Assembly (NCBI GenBank): GCA_017630155.1
Contig: JAGBVU010000007.1
Location: forward strand, 1-60,578
From: Bacteroidales bacterium
Lineage (GTDB): Bacteria; Bacteroidota; Bacteroidia; Bacteroidales; UBA932
Direction: 5' to 3'
Length of the DNA: 60,578 nt
Below, piece by piece: positions 7,653 to 16,155 of the stretch. Numbering within the stretch: position 1 is the first letter of the stretch; the number at the start of each line of letters is the position of its first letter. The notes beneath the pieces were generated by a model. That model did no database searches. It was not told the DNA's origin and worked only from the letters and a program-made list of their open reading frames with translations. The translations under genes were made by a program, and so were the position numbers.

Positions 7653-9716
7653 ATGAAAAAAGTATTATACATTGTAATGGCATTTGCTCTACTACTTGGA
7701 GTATCTTCTTGTAGTGAGTGGTTGAATGTAAATACCGACCCTGATAGTCCAAGTAACCAGAGTGCTACCGAAGAGGTAAGACTTCCTTGGATTCAATACT
7801 ACTATTCTTACGCTTGGGGTACAGCTAACACACGTGCGTCTGCTATTGCTCAAGTGGTAATGGGTACATCTAGAACTGCAACTGTAGGTGAACAAGCTCT
7901 TTGGAACCCTGATACAGGTGTTTCTACTACAGTTTACCAGAACTGGTTCCTTGGTGCAGCTTGTAACATTCCTGACCTTATGGCAAAAGCTGAAGAGCAC
8001 GGTGCATATCACTATATGGGTGCTGCTCTTGTAGTTAAAGCTATGGGTTCTATCATGATGGCTGACCTTTACGGTGAGATGCCTTATACCTACGCTGTAG
8101 GTGAGGACTTCACCCCTTCATTCGACAATGGTGAGGTTATCTATGCAGGTTCTCTTGCAGATCTTGACAAAGCTATCGAGTATTTCAGCAAACCTCAGGA
8201 GAATGGTGCTCCTGCACTTTCTGCCGGTGATATCTGGAACGGTGGTGATGTTCAGAAATGGATCAAACTTGCTTACGGTCTTAAAGCTCGTTGGTTGAAC
8301 AACCTTTCAAAAGTAACTGCTGAGAAGAACGGTCTTAAATACGATCCAGCTGCTATCCTTGCAGCTTTGGAGAACGCTCCTAAGACAACTTCTGAGAATA
8401 TCACTATGAGACACTACAACGTTGAGACTGCTTCTACTAACTTTACAGTAGGTGATGCTTACGGTCCTAACGTAACTTATGACTCAGCTGCTTGGGGTAC
8501 AGGTCAGAGACTTAACAGATGGTTCGTTCAACTTCTAACCAACTTCCGTGGTTCAGGTGTTGAAGACCCACGTGCTGACAAGATCCTTCCTTCAGCAATG
8601 TACAAAGCTGTTGTTGACGTAAAAGGTGACAGAATTACCAAATACGAATGGCTAAGAGACGAAGGTGTTGATGTAACAGGTGTTTATGATGGTTGGAAAG
8701 ATAACCGTATGGTATCTGGTAACTTGAATGGCTACCTAACTCTTGCTCTTAAAGATGTTAGAAAAGCTTATGCTAAAGAGACCATCCAGAAATACTACAA
8801 ATCAGTTGACGTTTTCAAAGCTGTATTTGACAAATACTATATTCCTGAGAACTGTACAGTAGAGGATGCTGCTGATAGTGTAATTGTTACCTACAAACCT
8901 GGTGCAATGTACGTTAACGACAACAACCCTCTATATGTAGAGGATATCAAGTTCGTTCAGCTTCGTTCTGATGGTGTATTCGAGACTCAGGGTCTAGCAT
9001 CTAACGATATGAACTGCTACTATTCAGGTGTTTCTGCTGATACCCGTCGTCTTGGTTATGTTCAGGGTACTGGTTCATTCTATACAAGAATTGACTCAGA
9101 CTCTTACATCTGTACAGCTGCTGAGATGAACTTCATCAAAGCTGAGGTTCTATTCCGTCAGGGTAACAGTGCTGGTGCATATGAGGCTTACAAGACAGCT
9201 ATCAAAGAGCACTTCGCTCAGATGAATGCTAAACTTGCTACCTGGACTGGTATCGAGTGTGGTAAAACTGCTCGTGGTTTCGATGTAGCATTTGCTTACA
9301 GCCCTATTCCACAGGCTGACATCGACGCTTATATGGCAAGTGCTGCTGTTGCACAGTCTGCAGCTGCCCTTACTATGGCTGACATCATGATGCAGAAAGT
9401 TATCGCTATGGGTGTTGACTACCAGAACTGGAACGACGTTCGTCGTTACAACTACAGCGCTGGTACTGTAGGTAACTACGGTGTAGTTTACGAAGGTATG
9501 ACTACTCCTAAGTACAGACCTATGGGTTCTTCATCATTCAACCCAGATCCTAAGAACTCTCACCACTATCCAAGACGTTGGATGCATTGCTCACACGAGA
9601 CTGGTTACAACGCAACTGAGTGTAACAAATCAGTTGAACAGTACAGACAGTATGGTGTTGACAACGCTTCTGACTTTGATGTATGGAACATCCCTGTATG
9701 GTGGGATTGGGACTAA
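7653..9716 (+). CDS. SusD/RagB-like surface lipoprotein (SusD-like_2 type)
   Basis: 687 residues from the chosen ATG. An in-frame ATG lies four codons upstream at 7641, but 7653 gives a clean lipoprotein signal (MKKVLYIVMAFALLLGVSSC) with Cys20 as the lipid-modified residue. The mature protein looks like the SusD-like_2 family (WLNVNTDPDSP start, RASAIAQVVMGT) and acts as the lid of the SusC transporter. Residues near the C-terminus (NDVRRYNY) resemble the usual family ending. At almost 690 residues it is longer than typical members (about 500). No glycosidase, peptidase, sulfatase, HTCS or ECF sigma gene is next to it, so the substrate is unknown. Confidence 0.9.
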   Translation: MKKVLYIVMAFALLLGVSSCSEWLNVNTDPDSPSNQSATEEVRLPWIQYYYSYAWGTANTRASAIAQVVMGTSRTATVGEQALWNPDTGVSTTVYQNWFLGAACNIPDLMAKAEEHGAYHYMGAALVVKAMGSIMMADLYGEMPYTYAVGEDFTPSFDNGEVIYAGSLADLDKAIEYFSKPQENGAPALSAGDIWNGGDVQKWIKLAYGLKARWLNNLSKVTAEKNGLKYDPAAILAALENAPKTTSENITMRHYNVETASTNFTVGDAYGPNVTYDSAAWGTGQRLNRWFVQLLTNFRGSGVEDPRADKILPSAMYKAVVDVKGDRITKYEWLRDEGVDVTGVYDGWKDNRMVSGNLNGYLTLALKDVRKAYAKETIQKYYKSVDVFKAVFDKYYIPENCTVEDAADSVIVTYKPGAMYVNDNNPLYVEDIKFVQLRSDGVFETQGLASNDMNCYYSGVSADTRRLGYVQGTGSFYTRIDSDSYICTAAEMNFIKAEVLFRQGNSAGAYEAYKTAIKEHFAQMNAKLATWTGIECGKTARGFDVAFAYSPIPQADIDAYMASAAVAQSAAALTMADIMMQKVIAMGVDYQNWNDVRRYNYSAGTVGNYGVVYEGMTTPKYRPMGSSSFNPDPKNSHHYPRRWMHCSHETGYNATECNKSVEQYRQYGVDNASDFDVWNIPVWWDWD

Positions 9717-9744
9717 TCTGAAGTCTTAGATACCTTATAATATT

Positions 9745-9768
9745 AGAGCACCTCTTCCGGGGTGCTCT
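9745..9768 (+). terminator. Rho-independent terminator of the SusC/SusD operon
   Basis: An 8-bp stem (9745-9752 AGAGCACC with 9761-9768 GGTGCTCT), an eight-base loop, and a T-rich tail. Confidence 0.88.
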
Positions 9769-9834
9769 TTTTTATTTTTTATTGGTCTCTGCAAAGCAAG
9801 AGCGGCCGCCCTTGTTGGCAGAATCTCATGATAT

Positions 9835-9865
9835 TTTGCGTTTTAGGAATTTATTCTTATCTTTG
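9835..9865 (+). promoter_or_regulatory. Promoter of rplM-rpsI
   Basis: TTTG (9835-9838), a 19-base spacer, then TATCTTTG (9858-9865). Perfect elements for this phylum. Confidence 0.85.
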
Positions 9866-9925
9866 CACCCCCGAAAAAGTGCGGGGACGCAACAAAATTA
9901 ATGTATTAACTTAAAAATCAACATC
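9865..9925 (+). promoter_or_regulatory. Candidate ribosomal-protein leader ahead of rplM
   Basis: Directly after the promoter, CCCCG (9869-9873) can pair with CGGGG (9882-9886) around an eight-base loop. An overlapping alternative pairs GCAC (9865-9868) with GTGC (9879-9882), so the two stems exclude each other. I recall that a uL13 leader family has been described for Bacteroidia, but I cannot confirm a match here. The rest up to the GTG start is AT-rich. Confidence 0.4.
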
Positions 9926-10381
9926 GTGGACACACTTAGTTACAAAACAGTGTCGGCAAACCCTAAGACCGTAAACAAGGAATGGGTTGTAGTTGATGCC
10001 ACCGATCAAGCATTGGGTAGGCTAGCTTCAAAAGTAGCAGTGATGCTACGTGGTAAGCACAAAGTTAACTTTACTCCTCACGTGGACTGTGGTGATAACG
10101 TAATCGTTATCAACGCTGAAAAAGTTCGCTTGACAGGTAAAAAGCTAACTGACAAAGTTTATGTTCATCACACTGGTTATCCAGGTGGTCAACGCTTTGC
10201 TACCCCTAAAGAGAGATTGGCTTCAAAACCGACTTTCGTAGTAGAGGAAGCTGTAAGAGGTATGCTTCCTAAAAACATTCTTGGCGCAGATCTATTCAGA
10301 AACCTTCATGTTTATGCAGGTCCTGAGCATCCACACCAAGCTCAAAATCCAAAAATTATTAACTTAAACGAACTAAAGTAA
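9926..10381 (+). CDS. rplM: 50S ribosomal protein L13 (uL13)
   Basis: 151 residues, the normal length. The start is GTG at 9926: from here the protein begins [16 protein letters not shown], the usual N-terminus in Bacteroidales, and no suitable ATG exists. [17 protein letters not shown], the [15 protein letters not shown] stretch and the GMLPKN motif (about residue 110) identify L13, which binds 23S rRNA early in large-subunit assembly. rpsI follows after four bases. A perfect promoter and a possible autoregulatory leader precede it. Confidence 0.98.
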   Translation: MDTLSYKTVSANPKTVNKEWVVVDATDQALGRLASKVAVMLRGKHKVNFTPHVDCGDNVIVINAEKVRLTGKKLTDKVYVHHTGYPGGQRFATPKERLASKPTFVVEEAVRGMLPKNILGADLFRNLHVYAGPEHPHQAQNPKIINLNELK

Positions 10382-10385
10382 ACAG

Positions 10386-10778
10386 ATGGAAGTAATTAAC
10401 GCCCTTGGAAGACGTAAATCAGCTGTTGCTCGCGTTTATGTGAACACAACAGGTAAAGGTAACATTACTATCAACGACCGTCCTCTTGATGAGTACTTCA
10501 AAGAAGAGGCTCTTCGTTACATCGTAAAACAGCCTTTAAATGTTACTGGTACCCTTGAGAAATTCGACATCAAAGTAAATCTTGATGGCGGTGGAATCAA
10601 AGGTCAGGCAGAGGCTCTTCGTCTAGCTATCTCACGCGCTTTGTGTGAAGTTGACAAAGAGGCTTACCGTTCAGTGCTTAAAACCAACGGTTTCTTGACT
10701 CGTGACGCTCGCGAGGTAGAGAGAAAGAAACCTGGTCAGCCTGGTGCTCGCAGACGCTTCCAATTCAGCAAACGTTAG
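10386..10778 (+). CDS. rpsI: 30S ribosomal protein S9 (uS9)
   Basis: 130 residues. [15 protein letters not shown] at the N-terminus, [19 protein letters not shown] in the middle, and the basic tail ending in RRRFQFSKR, whose final Lys-Arg reaches the P-site tRNA in known structures. It lies four bases after rplM and is co-transcribed with it. The rpsB-tsf pair follows after a 174-base structured gap. Confidence 0.98.
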   Translation: MEVINALGRRKSAVARVYVNTTGKGNITINDRPLDEYFKEEALRYIVKQPLNVTGTLEKFDIKVNLDGGGIKGQAEALRLAISRALCEVDKEAYRSVLKTNGFLTRDAREVERKKPGQPGARRRFQFSKR

Positions 10779-10952
10779 TATTATACTACTGATTTACAAG
10801 AATTGCACAGACTCGAATAAAACGGCAGGACCCTTTATGGCTACCCGCGGTTTGTCGGGCTGCGAAAAATTTAGGAGATCGGCCTAGCCGCTACTCCAAA
10901 ATTAAAAAAGAGAACTCCTTAGGTGGAGACAAACAAATTAAACAAAACAAAA
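10779..10952 (+). promoter_or_regulatory. Structured untranslated region ahead of rpsB
   Basis: No TAnnTTTG promoter is seen in this 174-base gap, so transcription probably reads through from rpsI. The middle is unusually GC-rich and can fold: CCCG (10844-10847) with CGGG (10856-10859), then a nested hairpin GGAG (10874-10877) with CTCC (10894-10897) enclosing GGC (10881-10883) with GCC (10887-10889). These fit a uS2-responsive leader, known at rpsB in other phyla, but this is an inference. Confidence 0.45.
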
Positions 10953-11762
10953 ATGCCTAGAACAAATTTCCAAGATTTACTAGATGCAGGTACACACTTC
11001 GGTCACTTGAAGAGAAAGTGGAATCCTAAAATGGCTCCTTATATCTTTATGGAGAAAAACGGAATCCATATCATTGACTTGCATAAGACTGTTGTAAAAA
11101 TAGATGAGGCTGCAAATGTAATGAAACAACTTGCCCGTGCAGGTCGTAGAGTTCTTTTCGTAGCTACCAAAAAACAAGCTAAGGATATCGTTGCAGAGTA
11201 CGCTAAATCTGTAAATATGCCTTACGTGACAGAGAGATGGCCAGGTGGTATGCTTACCAACTTCCCTACCATCCGTAAAGCTGTCAAGAAGATGAACACC
11301 ATCGACAAGATGATTTCTGATGGTACTTTTGAGACTCTTGCAAAACGTGAGCGTCTTCAGATTACCCGTCAAAGAGCAAAACTTGAGAAGAACTTGGGTT
11401 CAATCGCTGACTTGAATCGTCTTCCTTCAGCACTTTTCGTAGTGGACGTGCAGAAAGAGATGAACGCTGTAAAAGAGGCTAACCGTCTCAATATTCCGGT
11501 AATCGCTATGGTTGATACATGTTGCGATCCTACCCCAATTGATTACGTGATCCCGGCTAATGATGACGCCGCTAAATCTATTGCAGTGGTAATGGGTGCG
11601 CTTTGTGATGCTATCAAAGAGGGTCTTGAAGAGAGAAAACTTGAAAAAGACAAAGAAGAGGCTAACAAAGCTCAAGAAGCTAAAGACGATGCAGCTCAGG
11701 GCAAAAAACTTCGCCCTCGTAAAGGTGCTGTAAAGAAAGAAGCTGAAGCTAAAACCGAGTAA
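10953..11762 (+). CDS. rpsB: 30S ribosomal protein S2 (uS2)
   Basis: 269 residues from the ATG at 10953. A GTG ten codons upstream is in frame, but MPRTNFQDLLDAGTHFGH is the normal start. Landmarks are GTHFGHLKRKWNPKM, the IDLHKT segment and RWPGGMLTNF, typical of S2, which joins the small subunit late and binds at the head-body junction. The C-terminal 40 residues are a charged Lys/Glu/Ala tail, common in Bacteroidota. The tsf gene follows 19 bases downstream, the ancient rpsB-tsf order. Confidence 0.97.
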   Translation: MPRTNFQDLLDAGTHFGHLKRKWNPKMAPYIFMEKNGIHIIDLHKTVVKIDEAANVMKQLARAGRRVLFVATKKQAKDIVAEYAKSVNMPYVTERWPGGMLTNFPTIRKAVKKMNTIDKMISDGTFETLAKRERLQITRQRAKLEKNLGSIADLNRLPSALFVVDVQKEMNAVKEANRLNIPVIAMVDTCCDPTPIDYVIPANDDAAKSIAVVMGALCDAIKEGLEERKLEKDKEEANKAQEAKDDAAQGKKLRPRKGAVKKEAEAKTE

Positions 11763-11781
11763 TCCTTAAAATTTGACGAAA

Positions 11782-12777
11782 ATGGAAATTAAAGCAGCAG
11801 ACGTTGCGAAACTTCGCAAAATGACAGGTGCAGGTATGATGGACTGCAAAAAAGCTCTTGTAGAGGCTGAAGGCAATTTCGACAGAGCTAAAGAAATCAT
11901 CAAAGAGAAAGGTAAACTTGTAGCAGCTAAACGTGCTGACCGTGAGACTTCAGAGGGTGCTGCCATTGCTAAAATTTCTGGCAATAAGGCTATCATCGTG
12001 GCTCTTGGTTGTGAGACTGACTTCGTGGCTAAAAACGCAGAGTTCCAAGCTCTTGCAGAGGCTATCGCTGAGTCGGCTATCGCAAACTTCCCTGCAGACA
12101 AGGATGCCCTTATGGCTTGCACTATCGCTGACGGTAGAACAGTAGAGGCTGCTATCACTGAGCAAACTGGTAAGACTGGTGAGAAACACTCACTTGTAGC
12201 TTATGAGACAGTAGAGGCTCCTTATGTTGTTTCTTATATGCACAAAATCACCGGCAAACTTGCTACTATCGTAGGTTTCAACAAAGCTTTCGAAGAGGAA
12301 GTTGCTAAAGGTGTTGCAATGCAGGTAGCTTCTATGAACCCTGTAGCAGTTTCAGCTGAGCAGGTTCCTCAAAATGTTATTGATGAGGAGATCAAGACAG
12401 CTACTGAGAAAACCAAAGAGGAACTTGTAAGAAAAGCTGTTGATGCTGCTCTTCAGAAAGCTGGTATCAACCCTGCACACGTGGATAGCGAAGACCATAT
12501 CGAGTCTAACCAGACTAAAGGTTGGATCACAGCTGAGCAGGCTGCTCAGGCTCGTGAGATCATTGCTACCGTTTCTGCAGAGAAAGCAGCAAATCTTCCA
12601 GCTCAGATGGTTGAGAACATCGCTAAAGGTCGTCTTCAGAAATTCTTCAAAGAGCAGACTCTTGAGGAGCAGGGCTACCAGATGGGTGATGGCAAACAGG
12701 CAGTTAAAGATGTTATCAAAGCTGCTGATGCTGAGGCTAAAGTTATTGCATTCAAGAGAGTGTCACTTGCTGACTAA
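11782..12777 (+). CDS. tsf: Elongation factor Ts
   Basis: 331 residues from the ATG at 11782; an in-frame TTG three codons earlier is less likely. EF-Ts recycles EF-Tu by driving GDP release. The N-terminal UBA-like domain contains KLRKMTGAGMMDCKKAL, followed by the TDFVAKN motif (about residue 81), the EF-Tu-contacting core. The C-terminal half carries the second core subdomain. Length is larger than the E. coli protein (283) but usual for this phylum. A strong hairpin terminator follows at 12802. Confidence 0.97.
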   Translation: MEIKAADVAKLRKMTGAGMMDCKKALVEAEGNFDRAKEIIKEKGKLVAAKRADRETSEGAAIAKISGNKAIIVALGCETDFVAKNAEFQALAEAIAESAIANFPADKDALMACTIADGRTVEAAITEQTGKTGEKHSLVAYETVEAPYVVSYMHKITGKLATIVGFNKAFEEEVAKGVAMQVASMNPVAVSAEQVPQNVIDEEIKTATEKTKEELVRKAVDAALQKAGINPAHVDSEDHIESNQTKGWITAEQAAQAREIIATVSAEKAANLPAQMVENIAKGRLQKFFKEQTLEEQGYQMGDGKQAVKDVIKAADAEAKVIAFKRVSLAD

Positions 12778-12801
12778 CTTTCTGTCTGTAACAGATAAAA
12801 T

Positions 12802-12829
12802 AAAGGGATGGTTTTTTAACCATCCCTTT
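12802..12829 (+). terminator. Strong terminator after tsf
   Basis: A perfect 12-bp stem (12802-12813 with 12818-12829), a TTTT loop, and a T tail running to 12833. It closes the ribosomal-protein transcription unit. Confidence 0.92.
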
Positions 12830-12880
12830 TTTTGTGTGAGATGCCCGAACGGTGTCGGGCATGACTCATCTCTGGGTCCA

Positions 12881-14071
12881 TTATTTTATAACCCCTAACT
12901 CTTTACCGACCTTGGTAAATGCTGCGATACATTTGTCAAGGTGTTCCACTTCATGTCCTGCAGATACCTGGACACGGATACGTGCTTCGTTTTTAGGTAC
13001 AACAGGGTAGTAGAAGCCTGTTACATAGATACCCTCTTCGAGGAGTTTGGCCGCCATCACCTGTGAAAGTTTTGCATCATATAGCATTACTGCGCAGATG
13101 GCTGATTGGGTAGGCTTGATGTCGAAGCCTGCCTCTTTCATTTTGGCTACGAAATAGTCAGTATTGCTGTGAAGCTTATCCTGGAGTCTGTTGGTCTCAG
13201 ACATCATATCGAACATCCTGATACCTGCTGCTGCTACCATCGGAGGGATGGAGTTTGAGAATAGGTATGGGCGTGAACGTTGGCGAAGCATTGCGATGAT
13301 CTCTTTCTTACCTGTGGTGAAGCCACCGATGGCACCACCGAATGCTTTTCCGAGGGTACCGGTAAGGATCTCAATTTTCCCTTTGAGGTTGTATTGCTCT
13401 GTGACACCGCGACCAGTCTTTCCTACTACGCCGGCTGAGTGGGATTCGTCCACCATAACCATTGCATTGTATTTGTTGGCCAGTTCATAGATTTTGTCAA
13501 GTGGACATACATTGCCATCCATTGAGAATACACCGTCAGTGACAATAAGACGGTGACGCTGAGCCTGGGCAAGCTTGAGGCAGTTCTCAAGTTCTTCCAT
13601 ATTGGCATTGGCGTAGCGGTATCTTTGTGCTTTGCACAGACGTACGCCGTCGATGATGGATGCGTGGTTGAGCGCATCTGATATGATGGCATCCTTCTCG
13701 TCAAGAAGAGGCTCGAATACACCACCATTTGCATCAAAGCAGGCAGCATAAAGGATGGTATCCTCTGTGCCGAAAAATTCTGCAATCTTGGCCTCAAGTT
13801 TTTTGTGAAGGTCGCCGGTACCGCAGATGAAACGTACGCTTGACATTCCATATCCGTGAGTGTCAAGTGCCTCTTTGGCTGCGTTTACAAGTTCCTGTGA
13901 GTCTGCCTGACCCAAGTAGTTGTTTGCGCAGAAGTTTAGTACATTCTCGCCAGTGCTCACCTTAATCTCAGCCCCTTGGGGAGAGGTGATGATCCTTTCG
14001 TGTTTGTAGAGCCCAGCTTCTTCGATGTTCTTGAGCTCGTTCTGTAGGTATGCTTGAAAATCCTGATACAT
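12881..14071 (-). CDS. kbl: Glycine C-acetyltransferase (2-amino-3-ketobutyrate CoA ligase)
   Basis: 396 residues from the ATG at 14071; an upstream in-frame ATG at 14122 would add 17 residues not seen in the family. PLP enzyme of the alpha-oxoamine synthase family that splits 2-amino-3-oxobutyrate with CoA into glycine and acetyl-CoA in threonine breakdown. GYGMSSVRFICGT (about 73-85), NHASIIDG (136-143), VDESHSAG (208-214) and the PLP Lys at 242 in TGTLGKAFGG are clear. GYGMSSVRFICGT favours Kbl over serine palmitoyltransferase. No threonine dehydrogenase gene is adjacent. Its TATCTTTG box lies at 14102-14109, divergent from the TetR gene. Confidence 0.92.
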   Translation of the reverse strand: MYQDFQAYLQNELKNIEEAGLYKHERIITSPQGAEIKVSTGENVLNFCANNYLGQADSQELVNAAKEALDTHGYGMSSVRFICGTGDLHKKLEAKIAEFFGTEDTILYAACFDANGGVFEPLLDEKDAIISDALNHASIIDGVRLCKAQRYRYANANMEELENCLKLAQAQRHRLIVTDGVFSMDGNVCPLDKIYELANKYNAMVMVDESHSAGVVGKTGRGVTEQYNLKGKIEILTGTLGKAFGGAIGGFTTGKKEIIAMLRQRSRPYLFSNSIPPMVAAAGIRMFDMMSETNRLQDKLHSNTDYFVAKMKEAGFDIKPTQSAICAVMLYDAKLSQVMAAKLLEEGIYVTGFYYPVVPKNEARIRVQVSAGHEVEHLDKCIAAFTKVGKELGVIK

Positions 14072-14101
14072 ATATCTGATATTTTGATTTGTCTTATCTA
14101 A

Positions 14102-14109
14102 CAAAGATA
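14102..14109 (-). promoter_or_regulatory. -7 box of the kbl promoter
   Basis: TATCTTTG on the minus strand, 30 bases before the chosen kbl ATG. No clear -33 TTTG. Confidence 0.6.
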
Positions 14110-14159
14110 GTAAACTTTCCATTTAGGCATAAATATTGCTGCATATTTATATCTAGAAA

Positions 14160-14190
14160 TTTGAAAACTCTGAAAGTTTTTTTAGTTTTG
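14160..14190 (+). promoter_or_regulatory. Promoter of the TetR-RND efflux operon
   Basis: TTTG (14160-14163), a 19-base spacer, then TAGTTTTG (14183-14190). The -7 box is 21 bases before the TetR ATG. Confidence 0.75.
14164..14180. promoter_or_regulatory. Candidate TetR operator
   Basis: Inverted repeat AAAACT-CTGAA-AGTTTT filling most of the spacer between the -33 and -7 boxes. A repressor here would block RNA polymerase. Assigning it to the adjacent TetR protein is inference. Confidence 0.45.
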
Positions 14191-14211
14191 CGGCCATTTT
14201 GTACAATAGAT

Positions 14212-14832
14212 ATGACCACAAGAGAAAGAATCATAGAGACATCTACAGAACTTTTCATTACGAAAGGGTGCAAGTCCATTACCATGGATGAGATATCGGC
14301 TGTCAATGGTATTTCTAAAAGAACTCTTTATGAGTTGTTTGCAGATAAGTCTGCACTTTTGGAGGCTTGTCTTACATCGATAGCCAAAAAGACCAAGGAG
14401 GTCTCGATGAGACTTAAGGCAGAGTCTTCAAACATATTGGAGTACATCCTCTCTTTTCAGGATTACGAGTCCCGAGAGGCGGCAAAGACATCCAGAGTGC
14501 TGGGTGAAGAGTTGAAAAAGTTTTACCCTGATGTCTATAAAAAGGCTATAGAGGGGGTAAAGAATGAGCAGTTGGAGTATACCAAGTCACTTATAGAGGA
14601 GGGGATAAAGGACGGTTTGTTTGAGTCCGGTATAATATCTATTGATGTAGTGGCCAAACTTTTGGCACTTTTGGTGGGGCTCAACTCTCCTTCGGTGTGT
14701 GAATCTTTGAATAGGGAGCCCAACAGGAAGGAGATATTCATGAGTTCCGTGGTGGTGTACCTCAGGGGACTCTCCACAGACAAAGGCAGAGACGTGATAG
14801 AGAATTATTATAAATTAAGAAATATACAATAA
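14212..14832 (+). CDS. TetR/AcrR-family transcriptional regulator
   Basis: 206 residues from the ATG at 14212. The frame is open further upstream, but the family start is TTRERIIETSTELF, and the promoter elements lie in the upstream part. Residues 1-50 form the TetR DNA-binding domain with the helix-turn-helix ITMDEISAVNGISKRTLYELF; the C-terminal helices would bind an effector, unknown here. The TolC gene starts 11 bases after the stop, so the regulator is the first gene of the pump operon and probably represses itself together with the pump. A palindrome in the promoter spacer is a likely operator. Confidence 0.92.
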   Translation: MTTRERIIETSTELFITKGCKSITMDEISAVNGISKRTLYELFADKSALLEACLTSIAKKTKEVSMRLKAESSNILEYILSFQDYESREAAKTSRVLGEELKKFYPDVYKKAIEGVKNEQLEYTKSLIEEGIKDGLFESGIISIDVVAKLLALLVGLNSPSVCESLNREPNRKEIFMSSVVVYLRGLSTDKGRDVIENYYKLRNIQ

Positions 14833-14843
14833 ATAAAAACATT

Positions 14844-16136
14844 ATGATTAAACGTTCCATTTTAGTGTGTTGTATGATGTTGTCGGTTCTGTTCACAGCT
14901 GTAGGGCAGGGGGCGGACAATACCACACTTAAACTTTCTTTTGAGGATGCAGTGAACATGGCTCTTGAGAGAAACCGTACATTGCAGAATGCATCTCTGG
15001 ATGTAAAAAAGGCTGAGGCTGCCAAATGGGAGGCGATAGCTACAATGCTTCCTCAGGTGAGCGGATCGCTCTCTTATTCAAGTAACCTCAACTATGCAAT
15101 GGAGTTGATGGGTCAGAAGATTACTATGCCTGCTTCCGGTCAGTTGGGAGTGCAGGCTGCGATGGCAGTAAGTGCTGCACAGATTATCTCTACCCAGATA
15201 GGTAAAATCTCCATTGATATGGCTAATATTGCCAAGAGCCAGTCAGAACAGGAGATTACCAATCAGGTGAGAATCCTTTACTATTCGGCTTTGGTGTCAG
15301 AACAGACACAGGAGCTTCTATCCAAGAACCTGGAGAGTCTTACAAAACTCTATGAATACTCACAGAATGCTGTGAATGTGGGTGCAGCTGAGCAGGTAGA
15401 TGCAGACCAGATAATGGTTCAGGTGGCTACAATGGAGACAACCCTCAGCTCATCAAAGCGTTCTATGGAGATGGTATATAACTCTATGCGTCTGTTCCTT
15501 AATATTGATGTGGATACAGAGATTGTCCTTACCCAGGGTATAGATGATCTTCTCTCTATCCCAAATGCTATGGCTCTGATCAGTGAAGATCTTGTTCTTG
15601 AAAACAACTACACTTATCAGTTGGTGAACCAGAGCACCAAGCTTACCAAGAAGCAGGTTGATCTGGCCGGGTGGGCGTATGCACCCTCTTTGAGTGCTTT
15701 CTACCAGTATACAGGCAAGAAAAACTTCGGTGAGGCGAGGTTCAATATGACCATTCCCCATACAATCGGCATCTCGATAGCTGTCCCTATTTTCTCTTCA
15801 GGTCAGAGATTTAAAGCTCTCCAGGGTGCCAAGCTTGAATATCAGAAGCAGCAGAACACTTTGGCAGATACAGAGATGTCTCTGAAGATCCAGCACAGAC
15901 AGCTTAAATACAATCTGACCTCTGCGATGGAGAGGCTGGAGACCCAGAAGAAAAATGTGGAGGTTTCTCAGAGGGTATTTGACAATATCAGTCTGAAATA
16001 CGAGCACGGCTATTCGTCAAGTATGGATGTTACCACATCGGGCACAAACCTTATTGCAGCCCAGAGCAGTTATGTGCAGGCTCTTCTTGAGTTTGTGAAT
16101 GCTCAGATCGAACTTGAAAAACTCCTAAATAAGTAA
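14844..16136 (+). CDS. TolC-family outer membrane efflux protein
   Basis: 430 residues. Signal peptide about 1-22 (ending VGQG). Two related helical repeats (each starting near LSFEDAVNMALERN and in the second half near residue 230) form the trimeric channel-tunnel. It carries substrates from the RND pump across the outer membrane. The C-terminal coiled region (residues 330-430, rich in Glu, Gln and Leu) fits the family. It lies between the TetR regulator and the adaptor with gaps of 11 and 19 bases. The cargo is not readable. Confidence 0.93.
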   Translation: MIKRSILVCCMMLSVLFTAVGQGADNTTLKLSFEDAVNMALERNRTLQNASLDVKKAEAAKWEAIATMLPQVSGSLSYSSNLNYAMELMGQKITMPASGQLGVQAAMAVSAAQIISTQIGKISIDMANIAKSQSEQEITNQVRILYYSALVSEQTQELLSKNLESLTKLYEYSQNAVNVGAAEQVDADQIMVQVATMETTLSSSKRSMEMVYNSMRLFLNIDVDTEIVLTQGIDDLLSIPNAMALISEDLVLENNYTYQLVNQSTKLTKKQVDLAGWAYAPSLSAFYQYTGKKNFGEARFNMTIPHTIGISIAVPIFSSGQRFKALQGAKLEYQKQQNTLADTEMSLKIQHRQLKYNLTSAMERLETQKKNVEVSQRVFDNISLKYEHGYSSSMDVTTSGTNLIAAQSSYVQALLEFVNAQIELEKLLNK

Positions 16137-16155
16137 TAAATAGAATTAATAAGAT

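Noticed and set aside
10923-10952. GTG start ten codons ahead of rpsB
   Set aside because: The resulting extension is not present in S2 proteins; the ATG gives the family start.
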